64,000 nucleotides of DNA from positions 1-64,000 of the forward strand of contig NZ_CBQR020000139.1 in NCBI RefSeq assembly GCF_000455485.1. The letters run 5' to 3'. Shown here in pieces: positions 10,282-19,398 of this stretch. The position numbers and the translations under genes are program-made. Position 1 is the stretch's first letter; the number at the start of each line of letters is the position of its first letter. This DNA comes from Gorillibacterium massiliense. GTDB taxonomy: Bacteria; Bacillota; Bacilli; Paenibacillales; NBRC-103111. A model generated the notes under the pieces. It did no database searches, was not told the origin of the DNA, and worked only from the letters and a program-made list of their open reading frames with translations.

Positions 10282-10322
10282 AGAAGGAACCCGGCTGATC
10301 CCGCGGTTCTTTTCTTTTTTTT
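10282..10322 (+). terminator. Rho-independent terminator after trxB
   Basis: Stem GGAACC / GGTTC(T) closed by AGAA / TTCT, followed by TTTTCTTTTTTTTC. Confidence 0.8.
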
Positions 10323-10370
10323 CTTTCCAAACCCCTTAAAACCCGGGAAGGCTTGCCACGGAAGGTTTTC

Positions 10371-10399
10371 TTGACCTGACTAAGCGGTTGCCTTATAGT
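10371..10399 (+). promoter_or_regulatory. Sigma-A promoter of the glcK-rapZ-yvcK-whiA unit
   Basis: TTGACC at 10371, 17-base spacer, TATAGT at 10394. The first gene starts 45 bases downstream. Confidence 0.75.
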
Positions 10400-10443
10400 T
10401 GGGAAAGGACTTGAAGTAAAAATATCAATGAGGTGACATTTTC

Positions 10444-11394
10444 ATGTCAGATAAGATTTATGTCGGTGTCGATCTGGGTGGAACGGCCATTAAAGTCGGA
10501 ATTTGCGGCGAATCCGGCAAGCTTCTGCAAACCTATGAAGGTCCTACCGGAGCAGAAGGCGGAGCCGATGCGGTAATTGAGCGAATTGCCCAATACGCTC
10601 GCAAAGTCGTCGAGGAATCCCCCTTCGAATGGGAGCAGGTAGCCGGCGTTGGAGCAGGTCTCGCTGGATTTTTAGACATTCCCGAAGGCATCGTCAAGCT
10701 TTCTCCTAATCTGGGCTGGCGCAATGTGCCGGTCAAGAAAGTATTGGAGGAGAAGCTGGGCAAAGTCGTAACGATAGATAATGATGCCAATGTGGCTGCT
10801 TTGGGCGAAGCTTGGAGCGGAGCTGGCGCAGGCATTCCTAACGTGATCTGCTATACCCTCGGAACTGGCGTTGGCGGTGGAATCATTATCGGCGGCAAAA
10901 TCTATCAAGGTTCCTTTGGCATGGCTGGCGAGCTCGGCCATATGTCTATCGTTCCCGATTTGGAAGCGATCCAGTGCGGTTGCGGCCAATTCGGCTGTCT
11001 GGAAACCGTCTCCTCGGCGACCGGCATTGTCCGTGCGGCAAGAGATGCGGTGGAACGCGGCGATAAAACCTCCCTTAGCACGATCCATACCCTTGCTGCG
11101 AAGGATGTATTTGATGCAGCCAAAGCCGGGGACGAAGTCGCTCTGCGCATCGTGAACCGCGCGGCTTATTATTTGGGCCGATCCATGGCGACTCTGGCTG
11201 TCATTCTCAACCCGCAGCGGTTTATTATCGGCGGGGGCGTTTCGAAAGCGGGAGATATCCTGTTTAATCCGATTCGTGAAATTTTCAAAAAATATACGCA
11301 AGAACAAGTCCAAGAAGGAGTCGATATTGTACCGGCTACCTTGGGCAATGACGCAGGAGTTGTAGGCGCCGCCGGTCTTAACCTTAGCCGTTAA
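10444..11394 (+). CDS. glcK: ROK-family glucokinase
   Basis: Phosphorylates glucose with ATP. ATP loop [13 protein letters not shown] at the N-terminus, catalytic Asp in the [12 protein letters not shown] segment, and the ROK zinc motif with Cys178, Cys180 and Cys185 ([10 protein letters not shown]) plus the His in ELGHMS. Length is 316 residues. In B. subtilis the same place between trxB and rapZ holds the Nudix gene yvcI; here a glucokinase replaces it, which fits the glycolysis theme of the region. Confidence 0.92.
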   Translation: MSDKIYVGVDLGGTAIKVGICGESGKLLQTYEGPTGAEGGADAVIERIAQYARKVVEESPFEWEQVAGVGAGLAGFLDIPEGIVKLSPNLGWRNVPVKKVLEEKLGKVVTIDNDANVAALGEAWSGAGAGIPNVICYTLGTGVGGGIIIGGKIYQGSFGMAGELGHMSIVPDLEAIQCGCGQFGCLETVSSATGIVRAARDAVERGDKTSLSTIHTLAAKDVFDAAKAGDEVALRIVNRAAYYLGRSMATLAVILNPQRFIIGGGVSKAGDILFNPIREIFKKYTQEQVQEGVDIVPATLGNDAGVVGAAGLNLSR

Positions 11395-11435
11395 GTTTAT
11401 GCCGCTATATGTCTAGTGTTTGGGGAGGAATCGGT

Positions 11436-12323
11436 ATGGAAGAACGCAAAGCGCCGGCCAAGCTGGTCATTATAACGGGCATGTCGGGAGCCGGGAAGAC
11501 CATAGCGGTTCAGAGCCTTGAGGATTTGGGGTTTTTTTGCGTCGATAATCTGCCTCCTGTTTTGATTCCAAAATTCGCGGAATTAATTGAGCAGTCCAGC
11601 GGAAAAATCGGCAAAGTCGCTCTTGTGATCGATTTGCGCGGCCGGGAATTTTTTGTGTCGTTATCGGAATCTCTTCATAGCATGAAGGATAACTATACCC
11701 TGACCTACGAAATTCTGTTCCTCGACGCTACGGACTCGGTGCTGGTGCAGCGGTATAAAGAAAGCCGCAGACGCCATCCCCTTGCTCCCAGTGGCGTGCC
11801 TCTCGAGGGCATTCACCAGGAGCGCAAGCTTCTGGAGGAGCTGAAGGGTATGGCTAATCAGGTCATTGATACGAGCAACCTGAAGCCGGTCCAGTTGAAA
11901 GAAACCATCGTCAACCGGTTTACCGGACACGGTGACGAAGGTCTTGTCCTCAACGTCGTTTCCTTTGGGTTCAAATACGGCATTCCGATTGATGCGGATT
12001 TGATCTTTGACGTTCGCTTCCTGCCGAATCCCCATTACGTGGAGAATCTGCGCCCGCTAACCGGGCAAGACGCGGAAGTGTACGATTATGTGATGAAATG
12101 GACGGAGACTCAGGAGTTTTTGGTGAAGCTTCTTGATTTGCTGCAATTTCTGATCCCTCAGTACAAAAAAGAAGGCAAGAGCCAGGTTGTGGTCGGTATT
12201 GGTTGTACGGGAGGCAAGCACCGGTCTGTCGCCGTCGCCGAATACTTGGGCAAAATTATCGGCGCCAGCGAAACGGAACGGGTGCGCGTCAGCCACCGCG
12301 ATGCTGACCGCGACAAGAAGTAA
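11436..12323 (+). CDS. rapZ: RNase adapter / nucleotide-binding protein RapZ (YvcJ)
   Basis: P-loop protein of the YvcJ/RapZ family; binds nucleotides and, in enterobacteria, hands small RNAs to RNase E. Walker A GMSGAGKT at residues 15-22; the C-terminal family signature [18 protein letters not shown] is complete. The frame opens at 11409 but ATG 11436 follows ggggagga and gives [15 protein letters not shown]. Length is 295 residues. First of the conserved trio rapZ-yvcK-whiA. Confidence 0.95.
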   Translation: MEERKAPAKLVIITGMSGAGKTIAVQSLEDLGFFCVDNLPPVLIPKFAELIEQSSGKIGKVALVIDLRGREFFVSLSESLHSMKDNYTLTYEILFLDATDSVLVQRYKESRRRHPLAPSGVPLEGIHQERKLLEELKGMANQVIDTSNLKPVQLKETIVNRFTGHGDEGLVLNVVSFGFKYGIPIDADLIFDVRFLPNPHYVENLRPLTGQDAEVYDYVMKWTETQEFLVKLLDLLQFLIPQYKKEGKSQVVVGIGCTGGKHRSVAVAEYLGKIIGASETERVRVSHRDADRDKK

Positions 12324-12346
12324 AGAGACGGCAAAGCCGTCGTTCA

Positions 12347-12443
12347 CTTGCTACATCAGAATTTATAGGTTTGTCACTATAAGTAGCCTGATTCCGTTAC
12401 AGTAAACGTCGCCCGTCTTTTAGGGACGGCGTCGCCGTTTATC
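12347..12443 (+). repeat. R1 interspersed hairpin repeat, copy B
   Basis: Uninterrupted copy of R1: CTTGCTACATCAGA, then TGATTCCGTTACAG, then a long hairpin with outer arms TAAACG (12403) / CGTTTA (12436) and inner arms CGCCCGTC / GACGGCG. It ends 27 bases before the yvcK start, inside the rapZ-yvcK junction. A small hairpin GACGGC aaa GCCGTC precedes it at about 12328. Confidence 0.78.
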
Positions 12444-12470
12444 TTTATGATGTATCAAGGAGGGATTGGC

Positions 12471-13451
12471 ATGAAGCCAGTCGGCAGAGACCTGCCGCGG
12501 ATTGTTGTAATCGGCGGAGGCACAGGGCTCTCGGTTATGCTGCGGGGACTTAAAGAAAAGGCGCTGGATATTACCGCAATCGTAACGGTTGCCGATGACG
12601 GTGGAAGCTCCGGCGTGCTTCGGGATGAAATGCAGATTCCCCCTCCAGGTGATATCCGCAACGTGTTGACCGCATTGGCGGATACGGAGCCGGTGCTCTC
12701 CCAACTGCTGCAATACCGGTTTAAAAATGGAAACGGATTAGCCGGGCATCCCTTGGGCAACCTGATTCTGGCAGCACTTAGCGAGATTAGCGGGGACTTT
12801 GTTTCTGGGGTGCGGGAATTAAGCCGGGTTTTGGCTGTACGGGGCCAAGTGCTTCCGGCAGCGGGCATTCCCATCGTGCTGAAGGCGGAGATGCAGGACG
12901 GCTCTATCGTCATCGGGGAGTCGAAGATCCCGAAAGCGGGCGGTCGCATTAACCGGGTTTTCATCGAACCGGAGGATGTGGCTCCTTTGCCGGAGGCTAT
13001 CGAGGCGCTACGGCAGGCGGATGCCATCTTGATCGGTCCGGGCAGCTTGTACACGAGTATCCTGCCAAATTTGCAAGTAAAGGACATTGCCAAAGCCGTC
13101 ATCGAATCCGATGCGCTGAAGATTTTTGTTTGCAACGTCATGACTCAGCCTGGAGAGACCGACGAGTACACCGTCAGCGATCATTTGAAGGCGGTTTACG
13201 ATCACATTGGCTGTCATCTTTTTGATTATGTAATTGTCAATAACGGCGATATTCCCGAACCGGTACGGCAAAAGTATGCAGAAGAGGGAGCTCATGCGGT
13301 GGAACTGGATGAAGACGAGGTTACTCGTTACGGCTATCAGGTCATCGCCGATGAACTGGTGCTGTTCCGCACGTTTCTGCGGCATGATGCCGAAAAGCTG
13401 AGCCAGCACATCTATCAGCTGGTGGAAAGCTGGATGAACCGAAAGGGATGA
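12471..13451 (+). CDS. yvcK: Gluconeogenesis factor YvcK (CofD/GlmR family)
   Basis: UDP-GlcNAc-binding protein needed for growth on gluconeogenic substrates and for wall-precursor control in Bacillus. Visible motifs: [45 protein letters not shown] and [18 protein letters not shown] 12471 follows aaggaggg, giving 326 residues; an upstream in-frame ATG at 12447 is too close to the R1 repeat and lacks a site. Overlaps whiA by 4 bases. Confidence 0.95.
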   Translation: MKPVGRDLPRIVVIGGGTGLSVMLRGLKEKALDITAIVTVADDGGSSGVLRDEMQIPPPGDIRNVLTALADTEPVLSQLLQYRFKNGNGLAGHPLGNLILAALSEISGDFVSGVRELSRVLAVRGQVLPAAGIPIVLKAEMQDGSIVIGESKIPKAGGRINRVFIEPEDVAPLPEAIEALRQADAILIGPGSLYTSILPNLQVKDIAKAVIESDALKIFVCNVMTQPGETDEYTVSDHLKAVYDHIGCHLFDYVIVNNGDIPEPVRQKYAEEGAHAVELDEDEVTRYGYQVIADELVLFRTFLRHDAEKLSQHIYQLVESWMNRKG

Positions 13452-14389
13452 GCGTAGTGTCTTTTGCAGCCCAAACGAAAAAAGAGCTGACCCTGCTGGA
13501 AAACGACGATTGCTGCGCCAGGGCGGAGCTTTCATCCCTCATTCGGATGAACGGATCAGTTCAGATTTCCGGCGGACGCGTCATCCTTGACATATCGACG
13601 GAAAATGCCGCTATTGCGCGGCGCATCTACCTGCTCTTGAAACGGCTTTTTCAAGTTCACACCGAGTTGTTGGTTCGCAAAAAAATGCGGCTGAAAAAGA
13701 ACAACATTTATATGGTCCGTGTTCCATTGCAAGTGCAGGAAATTTTGTCGGAGCTTTGCATTGTTTCGGAAGGGTTTCAGTTTACTCCGGGCATTGATAA
13801 GAAGATTATTCGCAACAGTTGCTGTAAGCGGGCTTATTTGCGGGGTGCTTTTCTCGCAGGAGGCTCGGTCAACAACCCGGAGGGATCATCGTATCATCTG
13901 GAAATTGCCTCGATGTATGAAGAACACTGCCGAGCCTTGGTTGATCTAGCGAATAAATTTGATTTGAACGCCCGTTTTATTGAGCGGAAAAAGGGTTATG
14001 TGTTTTACTTGAAGGAAGGCGAGAAAATCATCGATTTTCTCAGTCTCATTGGGGCGCATCAGGCGCTTTTGCGCTTTGAGGATGTGCGGATCATGAAGGA
14101 CATGCGCAATTCCGTCAACCGGATCGTCAATTGCGAGACGGCGAATTTAAATAAAACCATCGGCGCCGCTGTACGGCAGATCGAGAATATTCGATTATTG
14201 GAGCGTGAAGTTGGGCTCGCCAGCCTTCCGGACAAGCTTCGGGAGGTAGCGGAAATCCGTTTAAAGCACCCGGATATTAATTTGAAGGAAGTTGGCGAGA
14301 TGCTGAAGGGCAACGTCAGCAAGTCCGGAGTCAACCACCGGCTGCGTAAAATCGATGAGATGGCGGAGAAGCTGCGGGGTGCTCGTTAG
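13448..14389 (+). CDS. whiA: DNA-binding protein WhiA
   Basis: WhiA combines a LAGLIDADG-like N-terminal domain with a C-terminal helix-turn-helix. It is a sporulation regulator in Streptomyces and affects division and metabolism in Bacillus. Typical segments are [14 protein letters not shown] at the start, [19 protein letters not shown] in the middle and [18 protein letters not shown] at the end. Length is 313 residues. The start codon overlaps the yvcK stop (ATGA). Confidence 0.95.
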   Translation: MSVVSFAAQTKKELTLLENDDCCARAELSSLIRMNGSVQISGGRVILDISTENAAIARRIYLLLKRLFQVHTELLVRKKMRLKKNNIYMVRVPLQVQEILSELCIVSEGFQFTPGIDKKIIRNSCCKRAYLRGAFLAGGSVNNPEGSSYHLEIASMYEEHCRALVDLANKFDLNARFIERKKGYVFYLKEGEKIIDFLSLIGAHQALLRFEDVRIMKDMRNSVNRIVNCETANLNKTIGAAVRQIENIRLLEREVGLASLPDKLREVAEIRLKHPDINLKEVGEMLKGNVSKSGVNHRLRKIDEMAEKLRGAR

Positions 14390-14446
14390 CGGTAATCCTT
14401 GCGTAGAACGGAAATTCAGTTTGATATAGTGCTGTTATGGAAAAAA

Positions 14447-14455
14447 TGTTATAAT
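14447..14455 (+). promoter_or_regulatory. Extended -10 promoter of the HPr-like gene
   Basis: TGTTATAAT gives a TGn-TATAAT extended -10. A TTGATA at 14421 lies 23 bases upstream, too far for a normal -35, so the extended -10 probably carries the activity. Confidence 0.55.
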
Positions 14456-14529
14456 GAACAGTAGTCTTTTGTAAACGTTGTTAAGAGAAGACCTTTACAT
14501 ATAAATTCGGGCATTGGGGGTAAGGTTAT

Positions 14530-14799
14530 ATGTCGAAACGTCCCGTTGTGGTTCGGTTGAAAACCGGCCTGCATGCAAGACCGGCTGCTCTTTTCGTTCA
14601 GGAAGCGAATAAGTTCTCTTCGGAGATCTTCGTGGAAAAGGATGAAAAGAAGGTAAATGCCAAAAGTATTATGGGCATTATGAGTTTGGCGATCAGCTCC
14701 GGAACGGAAGTTTTTATTAGTGCGGACGGTGCGGATGCGGATCAAGCTGTAACCGCTTTAGTCGCTTTAGTTAGCAAGGAAGAGCTGGAGAACCAATAG
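14530..14799 (+). CDS. HPr-family phosphocarrier protein at the crh locus
   Basis: An 89-residue HPr-like protein. His15 lies in TGLHARPA, the site phosphorylated by enzyme I, and Ser46 in NAKSIMGIM, the site of HPr kinase. By position (yvcK-whiA-here) it corresponds to crh of B. subtilis, but Crh there has Gln in place of His15 and cannot act in sugar transport. This copy keeps both sites, so it may act both as PTS carrier and as catabolite co-regulator. Own promoter upstream and terminator downstream. Confidence 0.9.
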   Translation: MSKRPVVVRLKTGLHARPAALFVQEANKFSSEIFVEKDEKKVNAKSIMGIMSLAISSGTEVFISADGADADQAVTALVALVSKEELENQ

Positions 14800-14851
14800 C
14801 ATGATTGTCAGCCTGCCAACGGGGGCATGGATCTTTCCTTTTTTACCTGCA

Positions 14852-14902
14852 AAATAAACCTTTACTATCCGCTTGACGGAATAGCTGAAGGTTTATTTTT
14901 TT
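14852..14902 (+). terminator. Rho-independent terminator after the HPr-like gene
   Basis: Arms AAATAAACCTT (14852) and AAGGTTTATTT (14888) with a 25-base loop, followed by T residues. Confidence 0.75.
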
Positions 14903-15080
14903 GGATCATGCAACTTTCGTCTTTCGGTTGCTGTCAGTATGGAAGTGTGGCGGTTGCCCCGACTTTGGTCGGGGTTCCGGTACGACTTAGGCCGATGGGC
15001 GGGATTTGTATTTTTCGGTACAATCAAGGGCAGAACTTGGAGATGAGAGACTTAAGGAACGAATCAGGGGGGGAAGCGGC

Positions 15081-16004
15081 TTGGAGAAGCCAACGGTACA
15101 GTTGATTAAGGTCACCAAAAAAATCGGTAAAAAAACGATCATCCATGATTTGAGCTTCGAGGTTCCGAAAGGAGAAGTGTTCGGATTTCTCGGCCCTAAC
15201 GGGGCGGGGAAAACCACGACGATCCGGATGATGGTGGGGCTGATGCGGATCACATCGGGGGATGTGCTCATTGAGGGCCACAGTATTACGAAGGATTTTG
15301 AGAAGGCGATCAAGCACGTAGGGGCCATCGTGGAAAATCCGGAGATGTACAAGTATCTGACGGGGTATCAGAATTTGATTCATTTCGCGCGTATGTCCAA
15401 AGGAGTGACGCCGGAACGGATCCAGGAAGTGATTCATCTCGTCGGGCTGGAAAACCGGATTCATGAGAAGGTGAAAAAATACTCCCTCGGTATGCGCCAA
15501 CGTCTTGGCGTGGCCCAGGCGCTGCTGCACCGTCCATCTCTGCTTATTCTGGATGAGCCGACCAACGGTCTCGATCCGGCGGGCATTCGCGAGCTGAGAG
15601 ACTATTTACGGGAGCTGGCTCAGAAAGAGAATATCTCAGTGGTCGTTTCCAGCCACCTGCTTTCCGAGATGGAACTGATGTGTGACCGCATCGGGATTAT
15701 TCAGAACGGGAAGCTGGTGGACGTCAGGCTGATCAAGGATTTTGTTTCCACTGGAGAAGGGGAAGCCGGGCGGGTCAGCTTCGAAGTGGATTCGGTTGAG
15801 CGGGCGCTGGCTGCGCTGTCAGGAAGCGACCTGCAGGCTGCAGCTGTAAACGGGGGAATTGAACTCGTTGCCGTTCGGGAGCAGATAGCGGAAGCGAATG
15901 TGCTCTTGGTTCAGGCAGGCGTAAAGATATATGGCATTCGCCCCCTGACAAAAACCTTAGAAGACAAATTCCTGGAAATGACGGGGAGTGATCAAATTGC
16001 TTAA
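15081..16004 (+). CDS. ABC transporter ATP-binding protein (BcrA/NatA type)
   Basis: ATPase of a two-gene ABC-2 exporter. Walker A GPNGAGKTT, signature YSLGMRQRLGVAQAL, Walker B LLILDEPTNGLDP and switch His in VVSSHLLSEME are all present. The frame is open from 15006, but TTG 15081 follows aggggggg and gives LEKPTVQLIKV, the natural N-terminus; this is 307 residues. The C-terminal 90 residues are the extra domain usual in bacitracin/sodium-type exporters. The next gene overlaps its 3' end. Confidence 0.9.
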   Translation: MEKPTVQLIKVTKKIGKKTIIHDLSFEVPKGEVFGFLGPNGAGKTTTIRMMVGLMRITSGDVLIEGHSITKDFEKAIKHVGAIVENPEMYKYLTGYQNLIHFARMSKGVTPERIQEVIHLVGLENRIHEKVKKYSLGMRQRLGVAQALLHRPSLLILDEPTNGLDPAGIRELRDYLRELAQKENISVVVSSHLLSEMELMCDRIGIIQNGKLVDVRLIKDFVSTGEGEAGRVSFEVDSVERALAALSGSDLQAAAVNGGIELVAVREQIAEANVLLVQAGVKIYGIRPLTKTLEDKFLEMTGSDQIA

Positions 16005-16935
16005 TCTGATGAAAAACGAAGTTCAAAAGCAATACCGCCGTCCCCGTACCTGGGTGATGTATGGCTTGCTGCTTGTTATCATCGTCGGTTTGTTGGCCTT
16101 GATCAAATTCGATAAGCCGAGGGAGAATACAACCTGGCAGCAAACGGTACAGCAGCAGACGACCAGCTATCAGGAGTGGGTCAAAGACGAGAACTCAACC
16201 CAAAGACAGAAGGATTACTACAATAAGCATATCTTGATCAACAATTACCGGTTGGAGCATAATATCGCACCACCGGATAAGGATTTGTGGGGAAGCGTCT
16301 TGGATATGGCCCAAATGGTCATTTTCATCGCCATTTTGACGAGTATTGTGGCAGCGGATATTGTCGCCGGTGAATTTTCGACAGGTACCATCAAGCTGCT
16401 CTTGATCCGTCCCTCTGTCCGCTCGAAAATATTGCTTTCCAAATACCTTTCGGTGCTGCTATTCAGCTTGACGATGCTGATTGTATTATTTGCAGGCAGC
16501 TTTATCGTCGCGGGGATATTCTTTGGCTTCGGAGCTTCGGGGGCGCCCTTTTTAGCGGTGTCCGGCGGGCAAGTAGTGGAACGGAGCATGCTGGTCCATG
16601 CGCTGGCCGAATATGGGTTGAACTGCGTCAGTTTGATCATGCTGGTCACGGTGGCGTTTATGATTTCCACGGTGTTCCGCAGCAGCTCTTTTGCCATCGG
16701 CTTGTCGGTTGGTTTACTCTTTATCAACCAAATCCTTGTCGCATTGCTGGGCAGATATGAGTGGTTCCGTTATTACTTGTTTGCCAATACGGATCTTAGC
16801 GTATATCTGGACGGCGGAACTCCACTGCAGGCAGGCATGACGATGGGCTTTTCCATTGCGGTATTGGTTGTGTACTTCGTCCTGATGAATCTCCTGTCTT
16901 GGACGATATTCAACAAACGTGACGTGGCGGCATAA
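15997..16935 (+). CDS. ABC-2 type transporter permease
   Basis: Membrane partner of the preceding ATPase. About six hydrophobic segments: residues 20-37 (VMYGLLLVIIVGLLALI), then near 105, 145-175, 210, 240 and the C-terminus. The ABC-2 segment IVAGEFSTGTIKLLLIRP is typical. I place the start at TTG 15997, 8 bases after GGGGAG; GTG 15988 is possible but would overlap the ribosome site. Length is 312 residues. Substrate cannot be told from sequence. Confidence 0.85.
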   Translation: MLNLMKNEVQKQYRRPRTWVMYGLLLVIIVGLLALIKFDKPRENTTWQQTVQQQTTSYQEWVKDENSTQRQKDYYNKHILINNYRLEHNIAPPDKDLWGSVLDMAQMVIFIAILTSIVAADIVAGEFSTGTIKLLLIRPSVRSKILLSKYLSVLLFSLTMLIVLFAGSFIVAGIFFGFGASGAPFLAVSGGQVVERSMLVHALAEYGLNCVSLIMLVTVAFMISTVFRSSSFAIGLSVGLLFINQILVALLGRYEWFRYYLFANTDLSVYLDGGTPLQAGMTMGFSIAVLVVYFVLMNLLSWTIFNKRDVAA

Positions 16936-16962
16936 GGTTAATCGTTAACGGCTGCATAAAAC

Positions 16963-17007
16963 AAAAGACCTGCATGCTTCATTCGAAGCTTGCAGGTCTT
17001 TTTGGTG
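16963..17007. terminator. Bidirectional terminator between the ABC permease and clpP
   Basis: Long stem AAAAGACCTGCATGCTTC / GAAGCTTGCAGGTCTTTT around ATTC, with A's on the left and T's on the right, serving both converging genes. Confidence 0.88.
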
Positions 17008-17061
17008 GGTTCATTCCATTTCAGGCAACTGGCCAGATGAAGCCAAGTGTTGAATCTGCAA

Positions 17062-17643
17062 TTAGAGGTTGGTGATTACGCGGTCGATGAGGCCGTAAGC
17101 TGCCGCTTCATCCGCAGTCATGAAATAGTCGCGGTCGGTATCCTTTTCGATGCGTTCCAACGGCTGGCCGCTGCGCTCGGCGAGGATGCCGTTCAGCTTC
17201 TCCCGCGTCTTGATGATATGTTTGGCGCGAATCTCGATATCGCTTGCCTGACCTTCAGCCCCGCCTAGCGGCTGGTGGATCATCACTTCGCTGTTCGGCA
17301 GCGCCAGGCGTTTGCCCTTGGCTCCGGCAGTTAGCAGGACGGCGCCCATCGAAGCAGCCATGCCGACGCAGATTGTCGAGACGTCCGGCTTGATGAACTG
17401 CATTGTATCGAAAATCGCCATACCGGCCGAAACAGAGCCCCCGGGGCTGTTGATGTAAAGGTTGATGTCTTTCTCTGGATCTTGAGCGCTCAGGAACAGC
17501 ATTTGCGCGATGATGGCATTGGCCACCGCATCGTTGATCGGAGTGCCCAGGAAGATGATCCGGTCCTTCAAGAGCCGGGAGTAAATATCATAGGCGCGCT
17601 CTCCCCGTGCATCCGGTTCGACAACCATGGGAATAAAACTCAT
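17062..17643 (-). CDS. clpP: ATP-dependent Clp protease proteolytic subunit ClpP
   Basis: Serine protease that forms the chamber used by ClpX and ClpC. Ser98 (GMAASMGA), His123 (VMIHQPLGG) and the following Asp of the triad are present; length is 193 residues. The frame extends upstream, but ATG 17643 directly follows aaggagga and gives the family start [10 protein letters not shown] CtsR operator lies over the promoter, so expression should rise on heat and protein stress. Confidence 0.97.
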   Translation of the reverse strand: MSFIPMVVEPDARGERAYDIYSRLLKDRIIFLGTPINDAVANAIIAQMLFLSAQDPEKDINLYINSPGGSVSAGMAIFDTMQFIKPDVSTICVGMAASMGAVLLTAGAKGKRLALPNSEVMIHQPLGGAEGQASDIEIRAKHIIKTREKLNGILAERSGQPLERIEKDTDRDYFMTADEAAAYGLIDRVITNL

Positions 17644-17691
17644 AATGGCTTCCTCCTTGGAATGTGGATATCTTTCTTTCATTCTACCCCC

Positions 17692-17731
17692 ATCATAGCG
17701 AAAACAAACGGAAAAGTCAAAGAAGGTCAAA
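17692..17731 (-). promoter_or_regulatory. clpP promoter with CtsR operator
   Basis: The + strand reads AGTCAAAGAAGGTCAAA at 17715-17731, an exact match to the CtsR heptad direct repeat (RGTCAAA-NAN-RGTCAAA). On the - strand TTGACT (17720-17715), 17 bases and TATGAT (17697-17692) form a sigma-A promoter, so the operator overlaps the -35 box. Confidence 0.88.
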
Positions 17732-17768
17732 CAATTAGTAAAAGTCACTTTCAAGCCCTTGAAGTGCA

Positions 17769-17794
17769 ATAAAAAAAACGCCCTACATGGCGTT
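17769..17794 (-). terminator. Terminator after tRNA-Arg
   Basis: Stem AACGCC / GGCGTT; on the - strand it is followed by eight T's. Confidence 0.75.
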
Positions 17795-17813
17795 CATTCT
17801 GCTAGTAATATTA

Positions 17814-17888
17814 TGGCGCGCCCGCGAGGGATCGAACCTCGATCTCAGGCTCCGGAGGCCTACGTCATATCCATTGGACCACGGGCGC
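17814..17888 (-). tRNA. tRNA-Arg (anticodon CCG)
   Basis: On the - strand a cloverleaf with acceptor GCGCCCG / CGGGCGC, anticodon loop CTCCGGA (anticodon CCG) and T-arm GAGGTTCGATCCCTC. Discriminator G and an encoded CCA end at 17814. It lies between clpP and cggR. Confidence 0.95.
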
Positions 17889-18082
17889 ACATATGATTTT
17901 GCTCACTTTCATGGGGTCTTAAAAGAAGCAAGCAAATAGTATTATAGGACACGGGAGAGGAAAAAGCAAGAGCTGATTTGTCTGTAAAAATTTTACTTGC
18001 CACTGTTGCAAGGGCTGGTTGAATCAAACGGTACCCTCTTGCCTTTCACAAAAACTTAACGCGAAAACGGGGCTGGTAAAAC

Positions 18083-18111
18083 TTGAAATGCAATTCCGCA
18101 TCCGTTACAAT
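18083..18111 (+). promoter_or_regulatory. Sigma-A promoter of the cggR-gapA-pgk-tpiA-gpmI-eno operon
   Basis: TTGAAA at 18083, 17-base spacer, TACAAT at 18106. The CggR operator begins about 30 bases downstream. Confidence 0.8.
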
Positions 18112-18142
18112 AAGGTCAGGAGATAAAATTTTTTACCCATAG

Positions 18143-18178
18143 TGGGACGCAATTTGTTACACCGGGACGTTTTGAGTC
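18143..18178 (+). promoter_or_regulatory. CggR operator
   Basis: Two half-sites in direct order: TGGGAC-N6-TGTT, 4 bases, CGGGAC-N6-AGTC. This is the spacing of the B. subtilis CggR operator (CGGGAC-N6-TGTC-N4-CGGGAC-N6-TGTC). It sits between promoter and start codon, so bound CggR would block transcription until fructose 1,6-bisphosphate releases it. Confidence 0.88.
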
Positions 18179-18226
18179 CATCGTAGAAACAGAATGGGTT
18201 CCGCTTTTCAGGGCAGGAGTGGTAAG

Positions 18227-19246
18227 ATGAAGGCGGTTCTGGATCTTCAAAAGCAGCTTTTGCCTGATGTTCTAGACATCATCAAGAAACGTTATCAAAT
18301 CCTGCATCATGTCATGGCATATCGCGTCGTCGGCAGAAGAACCCTGGCAGCCTCTTTGCATATGACAGAACGGGTTCTCCGGGCGGAAGTGGATTTCCTC
18401 AAAGAACAAGGCCTGCTGGAAGTGGAAAGCTTCGGCATTAAGATGACGCCAGCGGGGAAGAAGCTTCTCGACGAGATGGAGCCGATGATGAAAGAGATGA
18501 CGGGATTAGCCCGCTACGAAGAGCAACTGCGCCAGCGCTTCGGCATTGGCCAGGTCATCGTGGTTCACGGGGACTCTGACGAGTCGTCTTACGTCAAGCA
18601 GGAGCTAGGACGGATGGCAGCCCTTGCGCTGCGCAAATCCGTGCAGAAGGAAACGGTCGTTGCCGTATCCGGAGGGTCTACCATCTACGAAGTGGCGCAG
18701 CAGCTTGCCTCCTCGACCGCATTGAAAGGCAGCATTTTTGTTCCGGCTCGCGGCGGACTTGGGGAAAGCGTCGAATATCAGGCTAATACGGTCGCTTCCG
18801 TCATGGCGAAGAAAACCGGAGGCCAGCACCGGATGCTGCATGTGCCGGATCATCTGGGAGAAGAAGCCTATCAAACCCTCTTGCAAGAACCGAACATTCA
18901 AGAGGTTGTTCAGGTCATCCGCAGCGCGCGAATCGTCGTTCACGGTATTGGGGAAGCTAAAGTTATGGCCAAAAGGCGCAAAGCGTCTCCCGAACTGGTG
19001 CAAGCTCTACTGGAAGAAGGAGCTTTAGGCGAGGCGTTTGGTTACTATTTTGACAGAAACGGTGTAGTCGTGAATCGAATGCCTACTGTCGGCTTGAAAC
19101 TGGAGGATCTCCAGAATGCGGAAAAAGTCATCGCTGTAGCCGGCGGGAGCAGCAAAGGAGAAAGCATTGCATCAGTATTACGGTACGGATGCGAAAGTAT
19201 CCTGGTGACCGACGAAGGCGCTGCTAAGAAAATTTTGCAAGATTAG
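18227..19246 (+). CDS. cggR: Central glycolytic genes regulator CggR (SorC family)
   Basis: Repressor of the lower-glycolysis operon, induced by fructose 1,6-bisphosphate. N-terminal helix-turn-helix around residues 35-60 (GRRTLAASLHMTERVLRAEV), then the SorC sugar-binding domain with VAVSGGSTIYEVAQQL and GIGEAKVMAKRR. The frame opens at 18194, but ATG 18227 follows gcaggagtgg, giving 339 residues. First gene of the operon; the operator lies just upstream. Confidence 0.93.
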   Translation: MKAVLDLQKQLLPDVLDIIKKRYQILHHVMAYRVVGRRTLAASLHMTERVLRAEVDFLKEQGLLEVESFGIKMTPAGKKLLDEMEPMMKEMTGLARYEEQLRQRFGIGQVIVVHGDSDESSYVKQELGRMAALALRKSVQKETVVAVSGGSTIYEVAQQLASSTALKGSIFVPARGGLGESVEYQANTVASVMAKKTGGQHRMLHVPDHLGEEAYQTLLQEPNIQEVVQVIRSARIVVHGIGEAKVMAKRRKASPELVQALLEEGALGEAFGYYFDRNGVVVNRMPTVGLKLEDLQNAEKVIAVAGGSSKGESIASVLRYGCESILVTDEGAAKKILQD

Positions 19247-19336
19247 TTGTTTCCCGAGGGTTTTCGGGTAATAATGATTTTGGACAGTCTATGTAGACAC
19301 AAAACGTCCTTATTTGCGGCATATGCGCGTTTTCTT

Positions 19337-19351
19337 GACGGGTTTCCCGTC
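19337..19351 (+). other. Hairpin between cggR and gapA
   Basis: GACGGG ttt CCCGTC, a compact stable stem in the 152-base gap. In B. subtilis the cggR-gapA mRNA is cleaved in this junction and a stem protects the gapA part; an equivalent role here is inference. Confidence 0.5.
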
Positions 19352-19398
19352 TTGAGATAAATAGGCCACACCATAATACCTATTAGGAGGAATTAAAC

